A DNA stretch of 64,000 bases, from positions 62,001 through 126,000 of the forward strand of contig CALWZP010000003.1 in NCBI GenBank assembly GCA_944386055.1, given 5' to 3'. Of the stretch, positions 49,087 through 58,673 are shown piece by piece (within the stretch, counting starts at the first letter, position 1; every line of letters starts with the position of its first letter). The stretch is from an uncultured Oscillospiraceae bacterium. GTDB taxonomy: Bacteria; Bacillota; Clostridia; Oscillospirales; Oscillospiraceae. The notes under the pieces are model-generated. The model was not told the DNA's origin, did no database searches, and saw only the letters and a list, made by a program, of their open reading frames with translations. The translations under genes were made by a program, and so were the position numbers.

Positions 49087-50258
49087 ACGAACTGGACGGG
49101 CTGCGGGGGCAGATCGACGACATCGACCGGGAGCTGCTGGCCCTGTTCCGCCGGCGGATGGAGGTCACCCGGGCGGTGGGGGAGTATAAAAAGGCACACC
49201 AGCTCCCCGTGCTGGATGTGGACCGGGAGCGGCAGGTGCTGGAGCGCAAGCGCGCCCTGGCAGAGACGCCCGAGATGAAGACGGCGGTGACCACCCTGTA
49301 CGAGACCATCATGGGTCTCTCCCGCCGGCAGCAGCGGGCCCTGGTCCGGGAGTCGGAGGACCAGCCCGCCTTCCGCCGCTTCGCCGGCGCCTTCGCACGC
49401 CGGCGGCAGCCGGTGGACCGCTCCCGGGTGGTGTACCAGGGGGTGCCCGGGGCGTACAGCGAGATGGCCTGCCTGGACTTCTTCGGCCCGGAGACGGGGG
49501 CGGAGGGACTGGAGCAGTTCGAGGATGTGTTCCTGGCCCTGAAGGAGGGCCGGGCGGACTACGGGGTGGTGCCCATCGAGAACAGCTCCACCGGCGCCAT
49601 CCGGCAGATCTACGACCTGCTGACCCAGTACGAGTTCTACATCGTGGGGGAGACCACCGTGAAGGTGGAGCACTGCCTCATGGCCCTGCCGGGGGCGAGC
49701 CTGGACACCATCACCCATGTCTACTCCCACGAGCAGGGGCTGTTCCAGTGCGAGCGCTACCTCAACGCCCACCCCGGCTGGCGCCAGGTGCCCCAGGCGG
49801 ACACCGCCGGCTCCGCCCGGATGGTGGCCCAGAGCGGCGACCCCACCAAGGCGGCCATCTGCTCGGCCCGGGCGGCGGAGCTGTACGGCCTGGAGATCCT
49901 GGCCCGGGGCATCAACCACAACAGCGAGAACACCACCCGCTTCGTGGTGGTCTCCCCCCGAATGGAGCTGCGGCCGGGGGCGGACAAGATCAGCACGGTG
50001 TTCACCGTGGCCCACGAGGCGGGCAGCCTCCACGAGATCCTCACCATCTTCGCCGCCCAGGGGCTGAACCTGATGCGGCTGGAGTCCCGGCCCATCCCGG
50101 GGCACAGCTGGCAGTACATGTTCTTCCTGGAGTTCACCGGCAGCCTGCTGGATCCCGCCATGGAGGGGATCCTCCATGAGCTGACCCAGACCACCCAGGA
50201 TTTCCGGGTGCTGGGAAACTTCCCCTCCAACCTGGGCGAAAAAGGAGGGGCGGTATGA
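49083..50258 (+). CDS. pheA: Bifunctional chorismate mutase / prephenate dehydratase
   Basis: 391 residues. AroQ-type chorismate mutase (1-90), prephenate dehydratase (about 112-290) with the TRF motif at 285-287 and VPIENSSTGAI at 163-172, then an ACT domain (about 300-391) carrying ESRP (334-337), the Phe-binding motif for feedback inhibition. It converts chorismate to phenylpyruvate. This fits the Phe-sensing attenuator ahead of the cluster. No prephenate dehydrogenase (tyrA) is in the window. Confidence 0.96.
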   Translation: MNELDGLRGQIDDIDRELLALFRRRMEVTRAVGEYKKAHQLPVLDVDRERQVLERKRALAETPEMKTAVTTLYETIMGLSRRQQRALVRESEDQPAFRRFAGAFARRRQPVDRSRVVYQGVPGAYSEMACLDFFGPETGAEGLEQFEDVFLALKEGRADYGVVPIENSSTGAIRQIYDLLTQYEFYIVGETTVKVEHCLMALPGASLDTITHVYSHEQGLFQCERYLNAHPGWRQVPQADTAGSARMVAQSGDPTKAAICSARAAELYGLEILARGINHNSENTTRFVVVSPRMELRPGADKISTVFTVAHEAGSLHEILTIFAAQGLNLMRLESRPIPGHSWQYMFFLEFTGSLLDPAMEGILHELTQTTQDFRVLGNFPSNLGEKGGAV

Positions 50259-50758
50259 GGAACATCGTGCTCATCGGGATGCCCGGCTGCGGAAAGACCA
50301 AGGTGGGAGAGGAGCTCTCCCGCCGGCTGAAGATGCCCCTGGTGGACACCGACCAACTGGTGGAGCTGCGGCAGGAGCGCACCATCCCGGAGATCTTCGC
50401 CCAGGACGGGGAGGCGGCCTTCCGGGATATGGAGAGTGACGCCGCCCGCCGGGCCGCCGGCATGACGGGGGTGGTCATCGCCACCGGCGGCGGCATGGTG
50501 CTGCGGGAGGAGAACATGCGCATGCTGGCGGCCACGGGGATCATCTTCTTCCGGGACCGTCCCCTGGAGGAGATCGCCGGGGAGAACCATGCCGGCCGGC
50601 CCCTCATCGGGTCGGACCGGGACCGGCTGCAAAGGCTCTATACAGAGCGTATCGAGCTATACCGCAAATACGCGCAGTATACCATCTCCCACACCGAAAC
50701 CCCGGCGGAGGCGGCGCTGCGCATCATGGAGATCTATCGGGAGGTGTGCGGGACATGA
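50255..50758 (+). CDS. aroK: Shikimate kinase
   Basis: 167 residues, P-loop kinase: GMPGCGKTKVGEEL (Walker A, residues 6-19), DTDQLVEL, and FRDMESDAARRAA near the shikimate-binding site, IATGGGMVL (GGGxV), and lid HAGRPLI. Overlaps both neighbours by four bases. Confidence 0.96.
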   Translation: MRNIVLIGMPGCGKTKVGEELSRRLKMPLVDTDQLVELRQERTIPEIFAQDGEAAFRDMESDAARRAAGMTGVVIATGGGMVLREENMRMLAATGIIFFRDRPLEEIAGENHAGRPLIGSDRDRLQRLYTERIELYRKYAQYTISHTETPAEAALRIMEIYREVCGT

Positions 50759-51186
50759 GATTCCTCATCATCAACGGCCCCAATCTGAACCTGCTGGGCA
50801 AGCGGGAGCCGGGGATCTACGGCACCGAGAACTACGAGAGCCTGTGCCGGATGATCCGGGACTATGCCGCAGCCCACGGCTCCACCGCCGACTGCTGGCA
50901 GTCCAACCACGAGGGGGCCATCATCGACACCATCCACGCCGCCGACGGAGTGTACGACGCCATCATCATCAACCCCGGGGCGTACACCCATTACAGCTAT
51001 GCCATCCTGGATGCCCTGAAGGCGGTGTCCGTCCCCGCCTATGAGGTGCACATCTCCCATATTGACCAGCGGGAGCCCTTCCGGGCCGTCTCGGTGACCG
51101 CCCCCGCCTGCGTGGGGCAGGTGTACGGCCACGGGTTCCAGGGCTACCTCATGGCCATGGATTACTTCCTGGAGGGCGGGCGATGA
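50755..51186 (+). CDS. aroQ: 3-dehydroquinate dehydratase, type II
   Basis: 143 residues, flavodoxin-like dodecameric enzyme. NGPNLNLLGKREPGIYG (with the catalytic Tyr), QSNHEGAIIDTIH, INPGAYTHYSYAI and a late SHIDQREPFRAVSV. Start ATG 50755 inside the aroK stop; an in-frame ATG 9 bp earlier is possible but has no better support. Confidence 0.97.
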   Translation: MRFLIINGPNLNLLGKREPGIYGTENYESLCRMIRDYAAAHGSTADCWQSNHEGAIIDTIHAADGVYDAIIINPGAYTHYSYAILDALKAVSVPAYEVHISHIDQREPFRAVSVTAPACVGQVYGHGFQGYLMAMDYFLEGGR

Positions 51187-52022
51187 GACAGCTGTGCGTC
51201 ATCGGCGACCCCATCGCCCACAGCAAGTCCCCCCTGCTCCACAATACCATGCTCCGGGCGCTGGAGCTTGACGGGGAATACAAGTACACCGCCCGCCGGG
51301 TGCCGGGGGCGGACACCGCCGCCTTTCTGGCGGAGGCGAGGGCGGAGGGCGTCGCGGGCTTCAACGCCACCATGCCCCACAAGGAGCACCTGGTTCCCCT
51401 GATGGACCGGCTCTCCGACGATGCCCGGATGTACGGGGCGGTGAACACCGTTTGCCTCCGGGGCGGAGAGGCGGTGGGGCACAACACCGACGGGGCGGGG
51501 TTCCTCCGGGCCCTTCTGGCGGCGGGGCTGGACCCTGCCGGGCGGACCGTGCTGCTGCTGGGGGCGGGGGGCGCGGCCCGGGCGGTGGCTCCCAAGCTGC
51601 TTCAGGGGGGCGCGGAGGCGGTGTTCATCTGCAACCGCACCATAACGCGGGCGGCACAGCTGTGCGCCTGGGATCCCCTGGGCCGCCTGGCCCCGGCGGG
51701 GATGGACCGGGAGACCCTGGCGCGCCTTGCCCCCCGGTGTTCCCTGGCGGTGAACTGCACCAGCCTGGGCATGGAGGGCACCGGCGGGCAGTTTGAAGAC
51801 CTGTCCTTTGTGGACGCGCTGCCGCCGGAGGCGGGGGTGTTCGACCTGATTTACAGCCCGGCGGAGACCGCGCTGCTCCGCCGGGCCCGGGCGCGGGGGC
51901 TGAGGACTGCCAACGGGCTGGGAATGCTGATTTGGCAGGCCATCCTGGCCCTGGAGCTGTTCCTGGACCGGGAGCTGGACGGACCCGCCATGGCCCGTCT
52001 GCTGGAGGAGGCGATGAAATGA
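51183..52022 (+). CDS. aroE: Shikimate dehydrogenase
   Basis: 279 residues. Substrate domain with GDPIAHSKSPLLHN and NATMPHKEH (catalytic Lys), then NADP-binding LLLGAGGAARAVAPKL, NRTITRA and NGLGMLIWQAILALELF at the end. Overlaps aroQ and the next SDR gene by four bases. Confidence 0.97.
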   Translation: MRQLCVIGDPIAHSKSPLLHNTMLRALELDGEYKYTARRVPGADTAAFLAEARAEGVAGFNATMPHKEHLVPLMDRLSDDARMYGAVNTVCLRGGEAVGHNTDGAGFLRALLAAGLDPAGRTVLLLGAGGAARAVAPKLLQGGAEAVFICNRTITRAAQLCAWDPLGRLAPAGMDRETLARLAPRCSLAVNCTSLGMEGTGGQFEDLSFVDALPPEAGVFDLIYSPAETALLRRARARGLRTANGLGMLIWQAILALELFLDRELDGPAMARLLEEAMK

Positions 52023-52756
52023 GGGAGAAGACCGTGCTGATCACCGGGGCGTCCCGGGGGATCGGGGCCGCCGCGGCCCGGGAGTTTGCCCGGGCGGGGT
52101 GGGCGGTGGCGGTGAACTACTGCCGCAGCGAGGACAGGGCCCACGCCCTGGTGGAGGAGCTGCGTCGGGAGGGGCACACCGCACTGATGGTCCGGGCCGA
52201 TGTGAGCGACCGGACACAGGTGGGGGAAATGGTTGACAATGTGTTAGAAAATTTTTGTCAACTTGACACTTTGGTATGCAACGCCGGGGTGGGTCTCACC
52301 GGGATGTTTTGTGATATGACACAAGAGCAGTGGCGGCGGCTGTTCGCCGTGAATGTGGAGGGGACCATCCACTGCATCCAGGCGGTGCTGCCCCATATGG
52401 TGCACCGCAAAGCGGGAAAGATCATCACCCTGTCCTCCATGTGGGGGGTGACCGGGGGCTCCTGTGAGGCGGGCTATTCCGCGACGAAAGGGGCGGTGAT
52501 CGCCCTGACCCGCGCCCTGGCCAAGGAGCTGGGGCCCTCGGGCATCACGGTAAACTGCGTGGCCCCCGGGGTCATCGACACCGAGATGAACGGAAGCCTT
52601 GGGCCGGAGGACCTGGCGGCCCTGGCGGAGGAGACTCCGCTGGGGCGCATCGGGACTCCGGAGGAGGTGGCCCGGGTGCTGCTCTTCCTGGCCGGCGAAG
52701 GGGGAGACTTCCTTACCGGACAGGTGCTCCAGCCCAACGGCGGCCTGGTCATCTGA
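52019..52756 (+). CDS. SDR family oxidoreductase (FabG-like)
   Basis: 245 residues, short-chain dehydrogenase: TGASRGIG cofactor loop (9-16), DTLVCNAGVG, catalytic Ser in LSSMWG, Tyr and Lys in GYSATKGA, late NCVAPGVIDTEM. Substrate unknown; 3-oxoacyl-ACP or a ketone are possibilities. It ends the aro cluster with an ATGA overlap after aroE. An unusually AT-rich stretch at 52228-52275 uses codons unlike the rest and contains the inverted repeat GTTGACAA/TTGTCAAC, also found over the next promoter. Confidence 0.93.
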   Translation: MREKTVLITGASRGIGAAAAREFARAGWAVAVNYCRSEDRAHALVEELRREGHTALMVRADVSDRTQVGEMVDNVLENFCQLDTLVCNAGVGLTGMFCDMTQEQWRRLFAVNVEGTIHCIQAVLPHMVHRKAGKIITLSSMWGVTGGSCEAGYSATKGAVIALTRALAKELGPSGITVNCVAPGVIDTEMNGSLGPEDLAALAEETPLGRIGTPEEVARVLLFLAGEGGDFLTGQVLQPNGGLVI

Positions 52757-52788
52757 GGGCCGCGGGGCCGGAGGTTTTACGAACCGTG

Positions 52789-52828
52789 CAAATGCCTCCC
52801 CCGGACGGGGGAGGCATTTGTCTATTTT
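52789..52828 (+). terminator. Terminator of the aro cluster
   Basis: Stem CAAATGCCTCCCC (52789-52801) with GGGGAGGCATTTG (52808-52820), followed by TCTATTTT. Confidence 0.8.
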
Positions 52829-52832
52829 GACG

Positions 52833-52870
52833 GTTGACAATTTCGCCCCCGCAAGACTATAATTGTCAAC
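52833..52870 (+). promoter_or_regulatory. liv operon promoter embedded in an inverted repeat
   Basis: TTGACA (52834-52839), 18-bp spacer, TATAAT (52858-52863). The perfect 10-bp arms GTTGACAATT (52833-52842) and AATTGTCAAC (52861-52870) cover the -35 and the -10, so a dimeric repressor bound there would block RNA polymerase. A related repeat occurs at 52232-52262 inside the SDR gene. Confidence 0.75.
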
Positions 52871-52961
52871 ATCCTGCGGGGCCCGCGTCCCGGAGGAGGG
52901 CGGTCGGCGGCCCGTGGGGCGGCCCGCCGCCTGGCATTCAGAAATATGGAGGGAACCAACG

Positions 52962-54176
52962 ATGAAGAAGCTTCTTGCGATGCTCATGGCCGTGGCCATG
53001 TGCTTCACCCTGCTGACTGCCTGCGGCAACAGCAGCGACACCCCTGCCGAGACGGGCAGCGCCCCCGCCGAGACCGGCGATAACACCGGCGAGACGCCCG
53101 CTGACGGCACCGCCTTCAAGCTGGGCGGCACCGGCCCCCTGACCGGTGGCGCGTCCATCTACGGCCTGGCCGCCCAGCGGGGCGCCCAGATCGCCGTGGA
53201 CGAGATCCGCGAGGCCGGCGGCGACATCCAGTTCGACCTGCGCTATGAGGACGACGTCCACGTGGCCGAGACCGCGGTGAACGCCTACAACACCCTGAAG
53301 GGCTGGGGGATGCAGATTTCCCTGGGCTCCGTCACCTCCACCCCCGGCATCGCCACCTCCGCCCTGAACTACGAGGACCGGATCTTCGCCCTGACCCCGT
53401 CCGCCTCCTCCCCCGATGTCATCGAGGGCAAGGACAACGTGTATCAGATGTGCTTCTCCGACCCCAATCAGGGCCTGGCCTCCGCCCAGTACATCTATGA
53501 GCAGGGCCTGGGCGAGAGCGTGTACATCATCTGGAAGAACGATGACATCTACTCCACCGGCATCAAGGACCAGTTCATGGCCGAGGCCGAGGCCCTGGGC
53601 CTGAACGTGGTGGGCGACTCCACCTTCACTGAGGACACCCAGAACGACTTCACCGTCCAGCTCACCGACGCCCAGCAGAAGGGGGCCGACCTGATCTTCC
53701 TGCCCATGTACTATCAGCCCGCCTCCCTGATCCTGACCCAGGCCGACCAGATGGGCTATGAGCCCAAGTTCTTCGGCGTGGACGGCATGGACGGCATCCT
53801 GACCATGGAGGGCTTCGACGCCACCCTGGCCGAGGGCGTCATGCTGCTGACCCCCTTCAACGCCGACGCCACCGACGAGGCCACCGTGGCCTTCGTCACC
53901 AAGTATCAGGACCTGTACGGCGAGACCCCCAACCAGTTCGCCGCCGACGCCTATGACTGCGTCTACGCTCTGAAGCAGGCCCTGGAGACCGCGGGCTGCA
54001 CCCCCGACATGAGCAACGAGGAGCTCTGCAACGCCCTGATGGAGGTCTTCCCCACCATCACCTTCACCGGCCTGACCGGCGACGGCCAGGGCATCACCTG
54101 GGACAGCACCGGCGCCGTGTCCAAGGCCCCCAAGGGCATGGTCATCGAGAACGGCGCCTACGTGGGCATGGACTGA
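52962..54176 (+). CDS. livK: Branched-chain amino-acid ABC transporter, binding lipoprotein
   Basis: 404 residues. Signal MKKLLAMLMAVAMCFTLLTAC with lipobox Cys21, then a type I periplasmic-binding fold (GTGPLTGGASIYGLAAQRGAQIAVDEIREAGG; VTSTPGIATSAL; APS-like SASSPDVIEGK). It delivers Leu/Ile/Val or related ligands to LivHM. Start ATG 52962 with GGAGGGAACC upstream. This gene and the next four contain ACGT tetranucleotides (five here), which are otherwise missing from the window. Confidence 0.93.
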   Translation: MKKLLAMLMAVAMCFTLLTACGNSSDTPAETGSAPAETGDNTGETPADGTAFKLGGTGPLTGGASIYGLAAQRGAQIAVDEIREAGGDIQFDLRYEDDVHVAETAVNAYNTLKGWGMQISLGSVTSTPGIATSALNYEDRIFALTPSASSPDVIEGKDNVYQMCFSDPNQGLASAQYIYEQGLGESVYIIWKNDDIYSTGIKDQFMAEAEALGLNVVGDSTFTEDTQNDFTVQLTDAQQKGADLIFLPMYYQPASLILTQADQMGYEPKFFGVDGMDGILTMEGFDATLAEGVMLLTPFNADATDEATVAFVTKYQDLYGETPNQFAADAYDCVYALKQALETAGCTPDMSNEELCNALMEVFPTITFTGLTGDGQGITWDSTGAVSKAPKGMVIENGAYVGMD

Positions 54177-54209
54177 TCTCCTGCCCCGACATCACCCAAG
54201 CGCCCTCAC

Positions 54210-54328
54210 CGCAGGCGGACACGGAGGGCTGCCGGAGCACCGGCAGCCCTCCTGCCTGCGTTTCCCGAGAGAAGAGAGAGGGGCGCGTCAGAAAAGGGCC
54301 GGAACACGGCTCCGGCGTTTTTCCGACG
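54210..54328 (+). terminator. Two intercistronic hairpins between livK and livH
   Basis: First: GGAGGGCTGCCGG/CCGGCAGCCCTCC (54223-54252), with outer CGCAGGC/GCCTGCG, then TTTCCC. Second: GCGTC...CCGG with CCGGCGTTTTTCCGACGC (54295-54328). Probably partial terminators giving more binding protein than permease. Confidence 0.55.
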
Positions 54329-54359
54329 CCCCCCGGAGAGAAAAGGTGTGTGATACAGA

Positions 54360-55280
54360 ATGGATATTACGGTCATCCTGGACTACCTGATCCGGGGACT
54401 GAGCCTGGGCAGCGTGTACGCCATCATCGCCCTGGGCTACACCATGGTCTACGGCATCGCCAAGATGCTCAACTTTGCCCACGGCGACGTGATCATGGTG
54501 GGCGGCTACATCTGCTTCTTCAGTATGAGCGGCCTGTCCTCCCACTTTGAGGAGGGCTCCGTGGCGGCCATGGTGGTCCCCGCCGTGGCGGGCACCCTGG
54601 CGGCCATGGTGGTGTGCACCGTGCTGGGCGTGACCATCGAGCGGCTGGCCTACAAGCCCCTGCGGCAGGCCTCCTCCCTGGCGGTGCTGATCACCGCCAT
54701 CGGCGTGAGCTACTTCCTCCAGAACGCGGCCCTGCTGCTCTGGTCGGCCAACCCCAAGGTGTTCACCCCCGTGGTGGGCCGGGGCAGCCTCCAGGTGGGC
54801 CCCCTGTCCATCAGCTATGTGACCCTGCTGACCATCGCGGTGTGCATCGTCATCATGATCGCCCTGACCACCTTCACCAGCCGGGGCAAGATGGGCAAGG
54901 CCATGCGGGCGGTCTCCGAGGATAAGGGGGCGGCCCAGCTCATGGGCATCAACGTCAACGCCACCATCTCGCTGACCTTCGCCATCGGCTCCGCCCTGGC
55001 GGGCATCGCGGGGGTGCTGTTCATGTCGGCCTACCCCACCCTGACGCCCACCACCGGCTCCATGCCGGGCATCAAGGCCTTCACCGCCGCCGTCTTCGGC
55101 GGCATCGGCTCCATCCCCGGGGCCCTGCTGGGCGGCCTGCTGCTGGGGATCATCGAGATCTTCGCCGGCGCCTACATCTCCACCCAGCTGCAGAACGCCA
55201 TCGTCTTCGCCGTGCTCATCGTGGTGCTGGTGGTCCGTCCCGCCGGCCTGCTGGGCAAGACGATCCGGGAGAAAGTGTGA
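54360..55280 (+). CDS. livH: Branched-chain amino-acid ABC permease LivH
   Basis: 306 residues, eight or so membrane helices. YLIRGLSLGSVYAIIALGYTMVYGIAKMLNFAHGDV is the LivH hallmark; also RAVSEDKGAAQLMGINVN (the EAA-like coupling loop). Forms the membrane channel with LivM. Confidence 0.96.
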   Translation: MDITVILDYLIRGLSLGSVYAIIALGYTMVYGIAKMLNFAHGDVIMVGGYICFFSMSGLSSHFEEGSVAAMVVPAVAGTLAAMVVCTVLGVTIERLAYKPLRQASSLAVLITAIGVSYFLQNAALLLWSANPKVFTPVVGRGSLQVGPLSISYVTLLTIAVCIVIMIALTTFTSRGKMGKAMRAVSEDKGAAQLMGINVNATISLTFAIGSALAGIAGVLFMSAYPTLTPTTGSMPGIKAFTAAVFGGIGSIPGALLGGLLLGIIEIFAGAYISTQLQNAIVFAVLIVVLVVRPAGLLGKTIREKV

Positions 55281-55290
55281 GGTGGGCGGC

Positions 55291-56399
55291 ATGAGCAACA
55301 TGGGAAAACGCCTGACCGGCATGAAAAGGTCCACCCGCACCAGCATGGCCACCTACGGCATGGTCATCCTGGCCTATATCGTCATCCAGCTGATCCGCGG
55401 CCTCCGGGACGGGGGCGTCGGCCCCCTGCTGGAGGGGCAGCTGATCCCCATCTGCGCCTACGTCACCATGGCCCTGGCCCTGAACCTGGTGGTGGGCATC
55501 TCGGGGGAGCTGTCCTTGGGCCACGCGGGCTTCATGAGCATCGGCGCCTTCGCCGGCTGCTCCATGGCCATGGGGCTGGAGAGCGTCATCCCCGCCGCCC
55601 CCCTGCGCCTGGCGGCGGCCATGGTGTTCGGCGCGGCGGTGGCCGCCGTGCTGGGCTTCCTCATCGGCATCCCGGTGCTGCGGCTCAACGGCGACTACCT
55701 GGCCATCGTCACCCTGGCCTTCGGCGAGATCATCAAGGGCGTGGTCACCAACATCTACCTGGGGCTGGACTCCGCCGGCCTCCACTTCAGCTTCCTGACC
55801 AACGGCAATGAGCTGCTGGACGGCGGGAAGGAGCTCATCAAGGGCCCGGTGGGCGTGATGAACTCGGAGCGCATCTCCACCTTCACCGCCGGCTTCATCC
55901 TGGTGATGATCGCCCTGATCGTCATCTTCAACCTGGTCAACAGCCGCACCGGCCGGGCCATCATGGCCGCCCGGGACAACCGCATCGCCGCCGAGAGCGT
56001 GGGCATCAGCGTCACCAAGTACAAGATGATCGCCTTCGCCACCTCGGCCGCCCTGGCGGGGGCCGCCGGCACCCTGTACGGCTGCAGCCAGGTCACCTTC
56101 GTGGCCACCAAGTTCGACTTCAACACCTCCATCCTCATCCTGGTGTTCGTGGTGCTGGGCGGTCTGGGCAACATGTGGGGCTCCGTCATCGCGGCGGCCG
56201 CCCTGACCATCCTGCCCGAGGCCCTGCGGCAGTTCCAGGACTACCGGATGCTGGTGTACGCCATCGTGCTCATCCTGGTGATGCTGGCCACCAACAACCC
56301 CACCCTCCAGAGCTTCTTCGCCCGGCTGTTCCGCCGGGGGGGCGATGACGACGACGCCGCGCCCCGGAAGGGCAAGCTGAGCCGAAAGGAGGCCGCGAG

Positions 56400-56403
<4 letters not shown>
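55291..56403 (+). CDS. livM: Branched-chain amino-acid ABC permease LivM
   Basis: 370 residues from ATG 55291 (MSNMGKRLTG), with GAGGTG 6 bp upstream; a GTG 9 bp earlier overlaps that site. LivM features: ALNLVVGISGELSLGHAGFMSIGAFAG, LRLNGDYLAIVTLAFGEIIK, AARDNRIAAESVGISVTKYK. Charged C-terminal tail (GDDDDAAPRKGKLSRKEAAR). Overlaps livG. Confidence 0.95.
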
Positions 56404-57257
<854 letters not shown>

Positions 57258-57261
57258 CCCC

Positions 57262-57963
57262 ATGCTGAATGTCAACGACATCAATGTGTACTACGGCAGC
57301 ATCCACGCCATCAAGGGGGTCTCCTTCGAGGTGAACGACGGCGAGATCGTCACCCTCATCGGGGCCAACGGCGCCGGCAAGTCCACCATCCTGAACACCA
57401 TCTCGGGCCTGCTCCACTCCAAGACGGGCTCCATCGAGTTTTTGGGGGAGAAGATCAACGGCGTGCAGCCCCACCGCATCGTGGGCAAGGGGCTGGCCCA
57501 GGTGCCCGAGGGGCGCCGGATCTTCCTGCAGATGACGGTGGAGGAGAACCTGGAGATGGGGGCCTACACCCGCCCCAACAGCGAGGTAGACCCCGGCATC
57601 GCCGACGTGTATGAGCGCTTCCCCCGGCTGAAGGAGCGGCGGCGGCAGATCGCCGGCACCCTGTCCGGCGGCGAGCAGCAGATGCTGGCCATGGGCCGGG
57701 CGCTGATGAGCCGCCCCAAGCTGCTGATGCTGGACGAGCCGTCCATGGGTCTGGCACCCATCCTGGTGGAGCAGATCTTCGACATCATCCGGGAGCTGCA
57801 CCGCTCGGGCACCACCGTGCTGCTGGTGGAGCAGAACGCCCAGATGGCCCTGTCCATCGCGGACCGGGGTTATGTGCTGGAGACGGGCAAGATCGTCGCC
57901 ACCGGCACGGGCCAGGAACTTTTGAATGACGACGCGGTAAAGCGCGCCTATCTGGGCGGCTGA
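57262..57963 (+). CDS. livF: Branched-chain amino-acid ABC transporter ATPase LivF
   Basis: 233 residues, full length. Walker A GANGAGKST, signature LSGGEQQMLAMGRALM, Walker B LLMLDEPSMGLAP, and VEQNAQMALSIADRGYVLETG, typical of LivF. Starts 4 bp after livG. Last gene of the operon. Confidence 0.97.
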   Translation: MLNVNDINVYYGSIHAIKGVSFEVNDGEIVTLIGANGAGKSTILNTISGLLHSKTGSIEFLGEKINGVQPHRIVGKGLAQVPEGRRIFLQMTVEENLEMGAYTRPNSEVDPGIADVYERFPRLKERRRQIAGTLSGGEQQMLAMGRALMSRPKLLMLDEPSMGLAPILVEQIFDIIRELHRSGTTVLLVEQNAQMALSIADRGYVLETGKIVATGTGQELLNDDAVKRAYLGG

Positions 57964-57971
57964 GCTGCCCG

Positions 57972-58005
57972 GCGGGCGGCCCCTCTATGGGGCCGCCCGC
58001 TTTTT
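57972..58005 (+). terminator. Terminator of the liv operon
   Basis: 12-bp perfect arms GCGGGCGGCCCC/GGGGCCGCCCGC around TCTAT, followed by TTTTT. Confidence 0.9.
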
Positions 58006-58093
58006 GCCGTTTGCGCCGAAAGGGAAAACGAAACGCCGTGTGTGTAAAATGTGGACGCATCGTAAATAATTCATGAACGATGGAATTTCCCGA

Positions 58094-58123
58094 TTGACAG
58101 GAAAAACCTCCTTGTAGTATCGT
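58094..58123 (+). promoter_or_regulatory. Promoter of the marR-like operon
   Basis: TTGACA (58094-58099), 18-bp spacer, TATCGT (58118-58123). -35 perfect, -10 weak, suggesting activation or low output. Confidence 0.5.
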
Positions 58124-58194
58124 TGATTCGTATACGGAAGAGCGTCCGCGCCTGGACGCTTTTCTGGAGAGAGAACGAATGGAGGCGTGTCCAA

Positions 58195-58635
58195 ATGGAT
58201 CAGGCGGCGGATATCCTGCGCTCTTATCTGCGGGTGACACAGCATCTGTCCCAGCAGTTTCGGAAATACTTCGGTCAGTTCAACCTGACCTTCCCCCAGG
58301 CCATGGTGCTCACCGTGCTGGGGGAGAGCGGACCCATGCCCATCAGCGCGCTGGCGGAGAAGACGGGCAGCGCCAACAGCACCATCTCCGGCGTGGTGGA
58401 CCGGCTGGAGAAGCTGGAGCTGGCCCGGCGGACGCGCTCCTCCCAGGACCGCCGGGTGATCTATGTGCAGGCCACCCAGCGCTACCAGAAGCTGCGGGAG
58501 CAGGCGCTGGGCAGCGTCAATGATTACTTCTGTACGCTGGTACAGGATATCTCCCCCGGGGAGCGGGAGGAGATCCTCCGGGCACTGACCACCCTGGACC
58601 GGGTGCTCACCCAGGAGAAGCAGCGGGACAGCTGA
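58195..58635 (+). CDS. MarR family transcriptional regulator
   Basis: 146 residues, winged-helix dimer: dimerisation helix DILRSYLRVTQHLSQQF, recognition region ISALAEKTGSANSTISGVVDRLEKLELARR, wing RTRSSQDRRVIYVQAT. Start ATG 58195 with GGAGG 8 bp upstream. Ligand and targets unknown. It directly follows the liv operon, whose promoter is covered by a palindrome, so liv control is a possibility worth testing; self-control is equally likely. Confidence 0.93.
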   Translation: MDQAADILRSYLRVTQHLSQQFRKYFGQFNLTFPQAMVLTVLGESGPMPISALAEKTGSANSTISGVVDRLEKLELARRTRSSQDRRVIYVQATQRYQKLREQALGSVNDYFCTLVQDISPGEREEILRALTTLDRVLTQEKQRDS

Positions 58636-58673
58636 GCCGCCCTGGCCGCGTCCCGGGGAGAGGATGAGGGCAG

